Shown here: piece after piece, positions 1 through 7,625 of the stretch
Layout of the letters: each line of letters starts with the position of its first letter
How positions within the stretch are numbered: the first letter of the stretch is position 1
Source of the DNA: JBEKDJ01 sp050014415
GTDB taxonomy: Bacteria; Desulfobacterota; BSN033; UBA1163
Direction of reading: 5' to 3'
Assembly: GCA_050014415.1 (NCBI GenBank)
Contig: JBEKDJ010000065.1
Coordinates: 1 to 19,669 of the forward strand
DNA: 19,669 nt
Notes under the pieces: model-generated
Database searches by the model: none
The model's input: the letters and a program-made list of their open reading frames with translations, nothing else
Told to the model about the DNA's origin: nothing
Program-made: the position numbers and the translations under genes

Positions 1-351
1 GCCTCTGATGAGAGGGTGTTAGGGGACGGTGAATTCATCCAAAGGCTATTGTCTGAAGCAGAGGAGAAAGAAAAGCAAACCTTGAGATTGTCTCGGAAGG
101 TGCTCGATCTAGTGAGCTTGACAAAGAGAATCGTTAAGGGGGAAGGGATAGAGGAAATGAAGTTGCGGTCGGGCAAGCGGAAGCGAGAGGTCGTGAGGGC
201 GAGGAAGTTGTTTTGTCAGTTGGCGGTAGGGAAGATGAACTATCCTGGCGCCGAAGTTGCTCGCTACCTTGGGGTGACGACCTCTTCAGTAAATCGGTTG
301 GCCGTTTCGGATGAGGTAGCGGATTTGAAGAAGTATTCTAGAATGCTTTAG
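1..351 (+). CDS. REP-associated / IS200-like transposase, C-terminal part (5' end outside window)
   Basis: The reading frame is open from base 1, so the gene starts upstream and only about 116 C-terminal residues are visible. They begin ASDERVLGDGEFIQ. The DER-(I/V)LG-(S/D)G-(D/E)F pattern followed by a charged helix is typical of the segment after the Y1 (single catalytic tyrosine) domain in REP-associated tyrosine transposases. The last 60 residues contain a helix-turn-helix-like stretch (AEVARYLGVTTSSVNRL), resembling the DnaA-type DNA-binding tail common in this family. The catalytic HUH and tyrosine motifs lie outside the window, so activity cannot be judged. Such enzymes normally act on short palindromes scattered in the genome. 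The GTG at 16 is an internal codon of the partial gene, not a supported start. Confidence 0.72.
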   Translation, partial: ASDERVLGDGEFIQRLLSEAEEKEKQTLRLSRKVLDLVSLTKRIVKGEGIEEMKLRSGKRKREVVRARKLFCQLAVGKMNYPGAEVARYLGVTTSSVNRLAVSDEVADLKKYSRML

Positions 352-684
352 AACCAACGTCCCGTTTCTTGCAGTTAAGGATTAACCTTCGGTCAACCGA
401 ATGAGGTACAAAGAGATTGGAACGTGGAGTATCACGGTACAGTGACGTATGAGTGGGCTTAGGGGAATCATTTTTGGCAACCATTATACAGTTTAACAAG
501 TTTATATCGATATAAAATTGCTGCTTCTCAGGTCAAACCCGATGTGAGGTTCGGATCGGCCCATTCAAACGTCCCTTCCACCGGAAACGAAGTAAGTATC
601 TTGTTTCACGCCATCTTCGATGCAGTGGAAAAAGACTTTTTAGCGGAGTGGTAAAAAAAACATTGACAAATAGTATCAAAATTA
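352..684. other. Intergenic spacer between transposase and HEAT gene
   Basis: No convincing gene. A perfect short palindrome TTCGGTCAACCGAA lies at 388-401, just after the transposase stop, with no T-run. From about 471 to 654 one forward frame stays open for about 60 codons without a start codon, ending ...FLAEW just before the promoter. Its composition looks protein-like, so it may be a decayed gene end, but I do not recognise it. The last bases (661-684) belong to the putative promoter of the HEAT gene. Confidence 0.4.
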
Positions 685-692
685 TTGAAAAT
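663..692 (+). promoter_or_regulatory. Putative promoter of HEAT/HD-GYP copy 1
   Basis: A perfect -35 box TTGACA at 663-668 is followed after 18 bases by GAAAAT (687-692), a weak -10. The same combination is preserved upstream of copy 2 (TTGACA, 17 bases, GAAAAT). The surrounding bases are also alike in the two copies, while sequence further upstream is not. Transcription would begin near 699, shortly before the ATG at 727, which argues against the upstream TTG at 685 being the start codon. Confidence 0.45.
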
Positions 693-726
693 GGAGTCAT
701 CTCAGAAAGTTGTGGGGAAAGGATCT

Positions 727-2520
727 ATGCCAGAGGAGGATTCCGGAACGGATAAGGCTCTCGTTATCGATGAGGAGAGTGAAGAGATCCTCTTGACCGA
801 AGAGGTGGAAACGGACGAAGAGCTCCTTTTGGCCAAGGAGTTGACGAGCTTTTTTGTTCGGGCAATCAAGGCCTTTCGATTCTATCCGCCTGACAATCCT
901 ACCCTCAAAGGAGTCCGAGACCAACTTCCGAAGAAGTTCCGATTTTTCTTGGAAAAATACCATTCCTTTGTTCTTCAGATCAGCGAGCATGCGCTGTCTT
1001 TTAAAGGGAAGGTGCTGTATGAGAGCGGCGACGTCAAGAACAGCCTCGTTTTTCTCATGTACAAAGACGGGTTGAGAGAACTCCGGTTCATGGAAGACAT
1101 GGAGGAGTGGGAAATCCTGGGATTGATCGACATCATCATACGGAGTGACAGTATCAATCCGCTGGAGGACGACCTTGTCACCTTGATGTGGGAGAAGGAT
1201 TTTGTTCACATCAGTTTTCTGGCTACAGATAGTTTCTTGGAGGAGGTGCCTCCTCTCATTCCAGAGAGTGTTGACCAGTATAGAAAGGATTTGGTGTTCA
1301 ACCCCGCTGATCACGATGTGGACGTGGATCTTCTGGAAGAAGGGGTGGACGAAAAATGGGGTTTGGACGGATTCCTCTTCAATCCGATTGAGGAGATCCA
1401 TCCCTTTGCATCGAATCGAAGCGTCTATTCCCTAACCCCCGTTGATGCGGAGAGATTGCGAAAGGAACTGGAGTCAGAGCTCTCCCCGACCTTTTTGCAT
1501 AATATCGTTGAGACCATTTTTGAAATTCTGGCTCTGGAGAAAGAGCCTGAATCCTACCAAGATGCGGCGAATACCCTCAATAAAATACTGGACAACCATC
1601 TAACCCTCGGTGAGTTTAAGAAAGCAAGCGATCTATTGAAACGAATCTATATGCTCCTCAAAACCGATGGACTCCCGGATTGGCAGGTTGAAATCATACG
1701 GAAGTTGATCGTGAGCGCCGGTGAGGAGCATCGGATCGAACAGATCGGGAGGATCCTGGATCATGAAGATGGAATTCGATTCGAGGATGTGAGCAACTAC
1801 CTGGAACTCCTCCACCGGAACTCCATCAGACCCCTGATCAAATTGTTGGGCGAACTGAGGAAGTCGAAGACGAGGAGGGTCATCTACGATGCTCTCTCCG
1901 AAATCGGAAAGAACGCCATCGAAATCCTTACCCCCTACATGGATGATCCGAGGTGGTACCTGGTTCGAAATATTACCCATATCCTTGGGCGGATTGGAAA
2001 AGAGGAGGCTTTTCCTCATATCGAGAAGGCATTTCGTCATGAGGAATTTCGAGTGAGGAGGGAGGCGGTCCAGGCATTGGGGCTCATCGGCGGTCCCGAG
2101 GCCAGCGGACTGTTGGTGAAGGCCTTGAGAGACGAAGATGCTCGTATCCGGGCGATGGCTGCCATCAGTCTAGGGAAGGCGGGGCAAATAGCCGGGCTGA
2201 GCCCTCTCTTAGAAGTGGTCCAGTCAAAGGAATTTCCCAAAAAGGAACCGGCAGAGACAAAGGCCTTCTTCGATGCGATCGGGATGATGGGTTCCAACGA
2301 AGCCATTCCGGTCCTTCAGCAACTGTTCGAACGGAAGAGCGGGTTAGGACGAGGGAAGGCAGGCGATCTTCGTCTTGGAGCAGCTCAGACACTGGCTGCC
2401 ATCGGGACACCGGAGGCAATGGCCATCCTGGAGGAAGGAAAGAATTCGAAGGAAGAATCCATCCGAGAGGCCTGCCGACAAGCCTTAAAGAGTATACACC
2501 CCAGGGAGGCATCCGTCTAA
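727..2520 (+). CDS. HEAT-repeat protein with N-terminal partner module, copy 1
   Basis: 597 residues from ATG 727, preceded by GGGGAAAGGA. The frame extends up to a TTG at 685, but in copy 2 the matching upstream stretch contains an in-frame TAA and its start is the equivalent MPED-type ATG, so 727 is preferred. After an acidic leader (about residues 1-35), residues 40-200 form an alpha/beta module with FYPPDNPTLK, LSFKGKVLYE, GLRELRF and DDLVTLMWEKDF motifs. A helical linker follows. From about 375 to 597 there are helical HEAT-type repeats (VRNITHILGRIGKEEA, VRREAVQALGLIGGPEA, IRAMAAISLGKAGQIA). No signal peptide or membrane segment is visible, so it should be cytoplasmic. HEAT repeats are protein-binding scaffolds; a role as regulator or adaptor of the next-door HD-GYP enzyme is inference. 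The TAA overlaps the next ATG (TAATG), indicating translational coupling. Confidence 0.8.
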   Translation: MPEEDSGTDKALVIDEESEEILLTEEVETDEELLLAKELTSFFVRAIKAFRFYPPDNPTLKGVRDQLPKKFRFFLEKYHSFVLQISEHALSFKGKVLYESGDVKNSLVFLMYKDGLRELRFMEDMEEWEILGLIDIIIRSDSINPLEDDLVTLMWEKDFVHISFLATDSFLEEVPPLIPESVDQYRKDLVFNPADHDVDVDLLEEGVDEKWGLDGFLFNPIEEIHPFASNRSVYSLTPVDAERLRKELESELSPTFLHNIVETIFEILALEKEPESYQDAANTLNKILDNHLTLGEFKKASDLLKRIYMLLKTDGLPDWQVEIIRKLIVSAGEEHRIEQIGRILDHEDGIRFEDVSNYLELLHRNSIRPLIKLLGELRKSKTRRVIYDALSEIGKNAIEILTPYMDDPRWYLVRNITHILGRIGKEEAFPHIEKAFRHEEFRVRREAVQALGLIGGPEASGLLVKALRDEDARIRAMAAISLGKAGQIAGLSPLLEVVQSKEFPKKEPAETKAFFDAIGMMGSNEAIPVLQQLFERKSGLGRGKAGDLRLGAAQTLAAIGTPEAMAILEEGKNSKEESIREACRQALKSIHPREASV

Positions 2521-3968
2521 TGACGGGCGATAATTCATCTCAAGATTTTGAACCTCTTCCGACCGAACGGGGGACCGAATTCATTATTGCGTTCTACCGG
2601 CTCTTAAAAGGAGCTATTCTTTACCATCGGAAGAACGTCATCATCGATGGTCTTGCCCAGGAATGTCTCCAGGTCATTCACGAACTCTTCAATTCAGAGG
2701 GCCATGTTTCTCTCAGGATCGCTAGAGACAATTTCTTTTTCAACAACGGCAAGGTACAGGTGAGTGCTGATCAGTATACTGCCCTGAGAGGCTTTCATCG
2801 TGAGATGAGAAACCGATGGATAGGAGAGCTGGAGTTTAAGGACGAGGTGAATGGGGACCAACTGAAGGATTTCGTCTATTTCCTCTCTGAGTTACAGGAG
2901 GATGAGGAGGACAATTATCTCTACCTCACGAAGCAGTTAGAATATCGAGGGATCTCGGCCATCCAAGTAGGAAAATTCGAATCTCTTAAAGATGAGAAGA
3001 TCAGGATCGATTCCGAGCATCGGAAGCGGCAATCGAAAGAGATCTATTTTAGATCCATCGGTTTAGTTAAGGACCTCGTGGAAGGCGTCAAAAACCAGAA
3101 GGTCTTGAATGTCCGGAAAGCTAAGCGTCTCATGCAGAATGCAGTCGATGTGATCGTACAGGATGAGTCGGCATTGTTGGGATTGGCCAATATCAAGAAT
3201 TATCGTGAGTACACCTTCAACCATTCTGTCAATGTAGCCATCTATGCAATGGCCATCGGCCAGAGGATTGGGATGTCCGCCAGACACCTCTCCCATCTGG
3301 GCATGGCAGGTCTGTTTCATGATATTGGAAAGGCTAGGATTCCGAAGGAGGTGCTTGTTCAGTCTGAGAAATTAACGCCAGAGGAATTGGCGATCATGGA
3401 GTCGCATCCGATCCTCGGAGCAGAGGTCCTGATGAAGATGAAGGAGTGGGATGAACTTTCCATCCGGATGATTACGGTTGCCTTCGAGCACCACCTCCAA
3501 TACGATTTGACCGGTTACCCGAAACTCACGCGAAAGAGAAAGCCGAGTCTTTTTGGCAGGATCATTGCGCTCGCGGATTTTTACGATTTCTTGGTGAGAC
3601 CGATGATCTCCAATCGACTCCCATATGTCTCAGAAAAAATCTTTGGGTTCATATTGGAACGGAGTGGCAAAGACTTCGATCCTGCCTTGATCAAGGTTTT
3701 TGTCAACATGATCGGAGTCTTTCCCATCGGCACCCTGGTATTGCTGGATACGAGCGAGATCGGAATCGTCACCCAAATCCAGGGGGATGGCGAGCCCACG
3801 GATCGGCCGAAGATCGACCTCCTCTTCTATGGCGATGGGGAATACCGGAAAGGAAGCGCGGTGGACCTCAAGGAGAAGGATGAGACGACCGGTGAATACA
3901 AGCGAACGATTGTAAAGACCCTCAACCCAAACGAATACAATATCAACGTGGCCGAATTTTTCCTCTAA
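2520..3968 (+). CDS. HD-GYP domain cyclic-dinucleotide phosphodiesterase, copy 1
   Basis: 482 residues; the ATG overlaps the stop of the HEAT gene. Residues 15-150 form an N-terminal module resembling that of the HEAT protein (FYRLLKG, DNFFFNNGKVQV, RWIGELEF). Residues 215-400 are an HD-GYP domain: H235 in NHSVNVA, HDIGK with H267/D268/K271, H296 in SHP, H324-H325, GYP at 332-334, and D353 in LADFYD. These are the expected metal ligands, so the enzyme should be active; the family hydrolyses c-di-GMP or, in some members, cGAMP. The usual HHE reads HHL here and DGxGYP reads DLTGYP, a pattern I associate with deltaproteobacterial members. A C-terminal segment (IGVFPIGTLVLLD..., about 395-482) is the usual trailing beta domain. 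No membrane segment or receiver domain, so input probably comes through the N-terminal module or the HEAT partner (inference). Confidence 0.88.
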   Translation: MTGDNSSQDFEPLPTERGTEFIIAFYRLLKGAILYHRKNVIIDGLAQECLQVIHELFNSEGHVSLRIARDNFFFNNGKVQVSADQYTALRGFHREMRNRWIGELEFKDEVNGDQLKDFVYFLSELQEDEEDNYLYLTKQLEYRGISAIQVGKFESLKDEKIRIDSEHRKRQSKEIYFRSIGLVKDLVEGVKNQKVLNVRKAKRLMQNAVDVIVQDESALLGLANIKNYREYTFNHSVNVAIYAMAIGQRIGMSARHLSHLGMAGLFHDIGKARIPKEVLVQSEKLTPEELAIMESHPILGAEVLMKMKEWDELSIRMITVAFEHHLQYDLTGYPKLTRKRKPSLFGRIIALADFYDFLVRPMISNRLPYVSEKIFGFILERSGKDFDPALIKVFVNMIGVFPIGTLVLLDTSEIGIVTQIQGDGEPTDRPKIDLLFYGDGEYRKGSAVDLKEKDETTGEYKRTIVKTLNPNEYNINVAEFFL

Positions 3969-3978
3969 GACGATTAAA

Positions 3979-4048
3979 GAATTCAGGGTTTTAGGAATTC
4001 CAAGATTGTTTTCGATTTCAATCGACCGATTCTTCGATTGCTGAATTC
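3979..4048. terminator. Inverted repeats after HD-GYP copy 1
   Basis: GAATTCAG (3979-3986) pairs with CTGAATTC (4041-4048). Smaller CGATT/AATCG pairs lie between them. The position just after the HD-GYP stop, and the related inverted repeat in the same place after copy 2, suggest a transcription end signal inherited with the duplication. There is no strong T-run, so function is uncertain. Confidence 0.35.
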
Positions 4049-4056
4049 CTGAATTT

Positions 4057-4110
4057 GACCTGGTTTCCTTCTTTTTCGCTTCTTCCAACAGTCGATCAAT
4101 ATTTCGTGTG
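4057..4110 (-). pseudogene. Relic of the mazG 3' end left by the operon duplication
   Basis: Read on the minus strand this stretch encodes NIDRLLEEAKKKETRS, matching the C-terminus of the real MazG in this window (EMDQLWEEAKRKKPDG). At base level, 4041-4105 aligns with 7618-7680 including the run TTTTCGCTTCTTCC. Similarity fades beyond about 4110, and nothing of the remaining mazG gene is present. The reverse frame continues into the HD-GYP gene as a shadow and is not a real gene. The best reading is that the duplicated unit ended inside the convergent mazG gene. Confidence 0.65.
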
Positions 4111-4145
4111 ACTTTGGGACTCTTGCAGAGACCCCGCAAAGGACA

Positions 4146-4174
4146 TTGACAATGGTTTTAGAATCATTGAAAAT
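4146..4174 (+). promoter_or_regulatory. Putative promoter of HEAT/HD-GYP copy 2
   Basis: TTGACA (4146-4151), 17 bases, GAAAAT (4169-4174). It mirrors the promoter of copy 1, and homology between the copies starts at about 4143, immediately 5' of the -35 box. The -10 matches the consensus only partly. Confidence 0.45.
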
Positions 4175-4208
4175 AGAATCGACTCAAGAAGTGGCGGGAA
4201 GATAATTC

Positions 4209-5978
4209 ATGCCAGAAGACGTGTCCGACGCGAAAAAGGCTCTCGATGTCAGTGAGGAGACACCCTCGGTCGAGGGGATCGAATCGGATGAGGAGCTCCT
4301 TCTGGCCAGAGACTTGACCTTGTTCTTCATCAAGGCGATTAAGGCCTTCCGGTTTTATCCGTCTGACAATCCGACTCTCAAGGGGTTTCGAGATCAACTT
4401 CCGAAGAAGTTCCAGTCTTTCTTGGACAAATATCATCCTTTCACTCTTCAGATTGGCGAATACACCCTTTCTTTTAAGGGGAAGGTCTTTTACGAAGACA
4501 AAGATGTGAAGAAGAGTCTGGCCTTTTTCTTTTACAAAGACGGACTGAGAGAACTCCGGTTCATGAAAGGGCTGGAGGAGTGGGAGATTCAGGGGCTATT
4601 TGACATCATTACACAGAGTGGCAATATCAATCAATTGGAAGATGACCTTGTCACCTTGATGTGGGAGAAAGATTTCGTTCACATCGGCCATTTGGCCACA
4701 GATGAATTCCTGGAGGAGGCGCCCGTCGCCATCCCCGATAACATCGATCAATTCAGGAAGAATTTGGTCTTTAAACCCATTGCCCATCATGTCGAATCGG
4801 ACCTTTTAGAAGAGGAAGGGGAAGAAGGGGTGAGCCTGGATGAAATCCTCTCCAAGGTGATCGTAGGGCCATCTCCATTTATATCGAACCGAAGTGTCTA
4901 TTTTCTCACTCCCGAAGAAGCGGAGGGATTACGAAAGGATGTCGATTCTGAGATCGACCCAACGTTTGTGTTTAATATCGTCGACATCCTTTTTGAGATC
5001 CTGGCCATCGAGAAAGAACTCGAACCTTATCAAGATGCGGCCAATCTCCTCCTTAAAGCATTGGATGCCCTTTTGACTCTGGGGGACTTCCAAAAAGCCA
5101 CTGACCTGCTGAAGCGAGTTTATATCATCATCAAGACCTATGAACTCAAGGATTGGCAGATCGAGATCATCAAGAAGCTAATTATAGGAACGGGGGAAGA
5201 CCAGCGGATTGAACGGATCGGGAGAATCTTGGAGAAGGATGAGAAGATTCGATTAGAAGACCTCAATGGCTACCTCGTGCTCCTGCAACGAAACTCGGTC
5301 AAGCCTTTGATCAAATTGCTAGGAGAACTCAAAAACTCGAAAATGAGAAGGGTGATGTGCGATGCCCTCGCTGAAATTGGAAAGGATGCCATCGAAATGT
5401 TTACCCCCTTTCTCGATGACCCGCGGTGGTATCTTGTTCGAAATATCACCTATATTTTGGGCCGAATCGGAAAAGAGAAATCCCTGCCACATATCCAGAA
5501 GGCATTCAATCATCAAGAGCCTCGCGTCAGAAGGGAAGCTGTGCAGGCATTGGGCTTGATTGGCGGACCAAAAGCTGTTTCTCAACTGGCAAGAGCCCTA
5601 ACAGACCCGGATGTCCGTATTCGGGCAATGGCTGCCCTCAATCTCGGGAAGGTCGGGGAAAAGGCTGGCCTGGCTTCTCTCTTAGAAATCGTCCAGTCAA
5701 AAGAGTTTCACAAGAAGGAGCCAGCAGAGATTAAGGCCTTCTTCGATGCGATCGGCATGGTCGGTTCCAATGAGCCGATTCCTGTCCTCCAAGAATTGTT
5801 GCAGAAGAAGAGTTGGTTTGGCCGGGGGAAGACGGATGAAATCCGTATGGGAGCAGCCAATGCCCTTGCCATGCTTGGTACTTCAGAGGCAAAGGCCATC
5901 CTGACGTCTGGAAAGGAATCAAAGGATGAATCGATCCGGGAGGCCTGTTTGAAGGCGATGAAAGGTCAATCCACCTGA
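4209..5978 (+). CDS. HEAT-repeat protein with N-terminal partner module, copy 2
   Basis: 589 residues, clearly homologous over its whole length to the HEAT protein at 727-2520 (more than half of positions identical by eye, higher in the repeats). It has the same order: an acidic leader; a module with FYPSDNPTLK, LSFKGKVFYE, GLRELRF and DDLVTLMWEKDF; a helical linker; then C-terminal HEAT units (VRNITYILGRIGKEKS, VRREAVQALGLIGGPKA, IRAMAALNLGKVGEKA). The start is fixed by an in-frame TAA a few bases upstream and a GGGAAGA ribosome-site-like run. Unlike copy 1, the gene no longer overlaps its HD-GYP partner; a hairpin element lies between them. Function as a scaffold or regulator for the HD-GYP enzyme is inference. 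Confidence 0.82.
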   Translation: MPEDVSDAKKALDVSEETPSVEGIESDEELLLARDLTLFFIKAIKAFRFYPSDNPTLKGFRDQLPKKFQSFLDKYHPFTLQIGEYTLSFKGKVFYEDKDVKKSLAFFFYKDGLRELRFMKGLEEWEIQGLFDIITQSGNINQLEDDLVTLMWEKDFVHIGHLATDEFLEEAPVAIPDNIDQFRKNLVFKPIAHHVESDLLEEEGEEGVSLDEILSKVIVGPSPFISNRSVYFLTPEEAEGLRKDVDSEIDPTFVFNIVDILFEILAIEKELEPYQDAANLLLKALDALLTLGDFQKATDLLKRVYIIIKTYELKDWQIEIIKKLIIGTGEDQRIERIGRILEKDEKIRLEDLNGYLVLLQRNSVKPLIKLLGELKNSKMRRVMCDALAEIGKDAIEMFTPFLDDPRWYLVRNITYILGRIGKEKSLPHIQKAFNHQEPRVRREAVQALGLIGGPKAVSQLARALTDPDVRIRAMAALNLGKVGEKAGLASLLEIVQSKEFHKKEPAEIKAFFDAIGMVGSNEPIPVLQELLQKKSWFGRGKTDEIRMGAANALAMLGTSEAKAILTSGKESKDESIREACLKAMKGQST

Positions 5979-5987
5979 GGAGTGAAC

Positions 5988-6085
5988 CCCGTTAGAAAGG
6001 ACGGGGCTTTTACCCCGCCCTTTCTATGGGAATCAAAAGTTTATCTACACAATCCCCGCCACAAATGGCGGGGCTTTCTAACAGG
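5988..6085. mobile_element. 98-bp MITE-like hairpin element
   Basis: The ends are 12-bp terminal inverted repeats with one mismatch: CCCGTTAGAAAG at 5988-5999 and CTTTCTAACAGG at 6074-6085. The element is flanked by a direct repeat GTGAAC (5982-5987 and 6086-6091), the expected footprint of a target-site duplication. Inside are two stem-loops: a 13-bp stem with one mismatch (5994-6006 with 6013-6025) and a perfect 8-bp stem (6054-6061 with 6066-6073, loop CAAA). It encodes no protein, so it would need a transposase in trans. It splits the ribosome-binding-like GAGGAG (5977-5982) from the HD-GYP start codon. Confidence 0.65.
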
Positions 6086-6097
6086 GTGAACGGGTTC

Positions 6098-7546
6098 ATG
6101 CCAGAGGAAAAATCCACACTTGACCACGAACATCGGCCGACGCTACTGGGGACGGAATTTGTCTTGAAGTTCTATCGCCTGCTTAAAGGAACAACGGTCT
6201 ATGACCGAAAGAACGTCCTCGTCGATCGCCTCACCCAAGAATGCCTTCAGGTGGTGAACAGCATCATCCGATCAGAAGGCACTCTTTTCTTGAAGATCGT
6301 TCGGGACAATTTCTTCTTTAACAATATCAGGATCCAAGTGAGAGCCGACAAATATCGTATATTCAAGTCCTTTTTGCAGGAGATGAGAAAACGATGGATC
6401 GGGGAGTTGGAGTTCACGGACGAGGTGAATGGGGAGCAACTCAAAGAACTCGTCTACCTTCTCTCCGGACTCGAGAAGAATAACGAGAGCAATTACCTTT
6501 ACGTCAAGACACAGTTGGAATATCGAGACATCGAAGAGATCACCGTTGGCAAATTGGAGTTTTTCAGAGACGAGGAGATCTATATCGATTCCGAAAATCA
6601 AAGGCAATATTCGAAAGAGGTCTATTTCAGGAGCGTCGGTTTAGTTAAAGAAGTGGTGGAGAGCACGAGTAACCAGAAGCTGCTCAATGTCCGAAAAGCC
6701 AAGCGCCTCATGCAGAACGCGGTCAATGTGATCATGCAAGATGAGTCCGCTTTGTTAGGATTGGCCGTCATTAAGAACTACGATGAATACACCTTTAACC
6801 ATTCCGTCAATGTGGCCATCTATGCCATTGCCTTGGGTCAGAGGATTGGGATTCCCAAGAAACATCTCTCCCATCTGGGCATGGCAGGCCTCTTTCATGA
6901 CATCGGAAAGACACAAATCCCAAAAGAGATTGTTAACAAAACCGGAAAATTATCCCCTGAAGAATGGGCCATCATGCATTCCCATCCGGTCATCGGGGCG
7001 GAGATCGTGATGAGGATGAAGGAGTGGGGTGATCTCTCAACGCGGATGGTTACTGCGGCCTTTGAACACCACCTCAAATACGATTTGACGGGTTACCCGA
7101 AACTCACCCGAAAGAAGAAGATCAGCCTCTTTAGCAGAATCATCACGCTTGCTGATTTTTACGATGCTTTGGTGCGACCCAGGGTGTATAATCAATTTCC
7201 CTATGTCTCAGAAAAAATATTGGGGATCATGCTGGAGCGGAGCGGAAAGGACTTTGACCCTGCCCTGGTCAAAGTCTTTATCAATATGATCGGAATCTTC
7301 CCCCTTGGGACACTGGTTTTGTTAACTACCAATGAAATGGGAGTTGTCACCCAAATTCAAGAAGACGTTGAACTGATGGATCGGCCGAAGGTCTGCCTCC
7401 TGTCTTTCAGCGAAGGAACGTATCGGAAAGGAAAGGTGGTGGACCTCAAAGAGAGGGATGAAACGGCCGGTGAGTTCAAGCGAACGATTGTGAAGACCCT
7501 CAATCCAAACGACTACAATCTCAACGTGGCGGAGTTTTTCATTTAG
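6098..7546 (+). CDS. HD-GYP domain cyclic-dinucleotide phosphodiesterase, copy 2
   Basis: 482 residues from ATG 6098, exactly the length of copy 1. A longer frame from ATG 6026 would begin inside the inserted hairpin element and add 24 residues absent from copy 1, so it is rejected. The architecture is the same: an N-terminal module (FYRLLKG, DNFFFNNIRIQV, RWIGELEF), then HD-GYP with NHSVNVA, LFHDIGK, SHPVIGAE, EHHLKYDLTGYP and LADFYDAL, then the trailing domain (IGIFPLGTLVLL). All expected metal ligands are present. The YDAL motif is closer to the family consensus than YDFL in copy 1. It should hydrolyse c-di-GMP or a related cyclic dinucleotide in the cytoplasm. Immediately upstream only a moderate AGGGTG is available because the element moved the original GAGGAG about 115 bases away, so translation may be weaker than in copy 1 (inference). 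Confidence 0.88.
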   Translation: MPEEKSTLDHEHRPTLLGTEFVLKFYRLLKGTTVYDRKNVLVDRLTQECLQVVNSIIRSEGTLFLKIVRDNFFFNNIRIQVRADKYRIFKSFLQEMRKRWIGELEFTDEVNGEQLKELVYLLSGLEKNNESNYLYVKTQLEYRDIEEITVGKLEFFRDEEIYIDSENQRQYSKEVYFRSVGLVKEVVESTSNQKLLNVRKAKRLMQNAVNVIMQDESALLGLAVIKNYDEYTFNHSVNVAIYAIALGQRIGIPKKHLSHLGMAGLFHDIGKTQIPKEIVNKTGKLSPEEWAIMHSHPVIGAEIVMRMKEWGDLSTRMVTAAFEHHLKYDLTGYPKLTRKKKISLFSRIITLADFYDALVRPRVYNQFPYVSEKILGIMLERSGKDFDPALVKVFINMIGIFPLGTLVLLTTNEMGVVTQIQEDVELMDRPKVCLLSFSEGTYRKGKVVDLKERDETAGEFKRTIVKTLNPNDYNLNVAEFFI

Positions 7547-7550
7547 AAAA

Positions 7551-7614
7551 TTGAGGGATTAAGGAATTTAGGAATTCCGAAGTTGTTCTAAATTTCAATC
7601 TCCTAATCCCTCAA
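7551..7614. terminator. Inverted repeat between convergent HD-GYP copy 2 and mazG
   Basis: TTGAGGGATTAAGGA (7551-7565) pairs with TCCTAATCCCTCAA (7601-7614) with one bulge. An inner pair follows (ATTTAGGAA with TTCTAAAT). A further GAATTCCTAAAT lies just outside at 7619-7630. Its location between two convergent genes fits a bidirectional transcription end, although a clean U-tract is missing. The repeated GGGATT / GAATTC units resemble the low-complexity intergenic repeats seen elsewhere in the window. Confidence 0.4.
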
Positions 7615-7625
7615 TCCCTGAATTC

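Noticed and set aside
352..684. c-di-GMP riboswitch upstream of the HEAT/HD-GYP operon
   Set aside because: I looked for the GEMM core elements given the enzyme function and did not find them.
685..726. TTG at 685 as start of HEAT copy 1
   Set aside because: It overlaps the putative promoter, and the matching region of copy 2 has an in-frame TAA; the ATG at 727 has a good ribosome site and gives nearly equal lengths in the two copies.
3630..4139. Reverse-strand frame of 169 codons
   Set aside because: Mostly a shadow of the HD-GYP gene; only the mazG-like part at about 4057-4110 has meaning, as a relic.
6026..6097. ATG at 6026 as start of HD-GYP copy 2
   Set aside because: It lies inside the inserted hairpin element; starting at 6098 gives exactly the 482 residues of copy 1.
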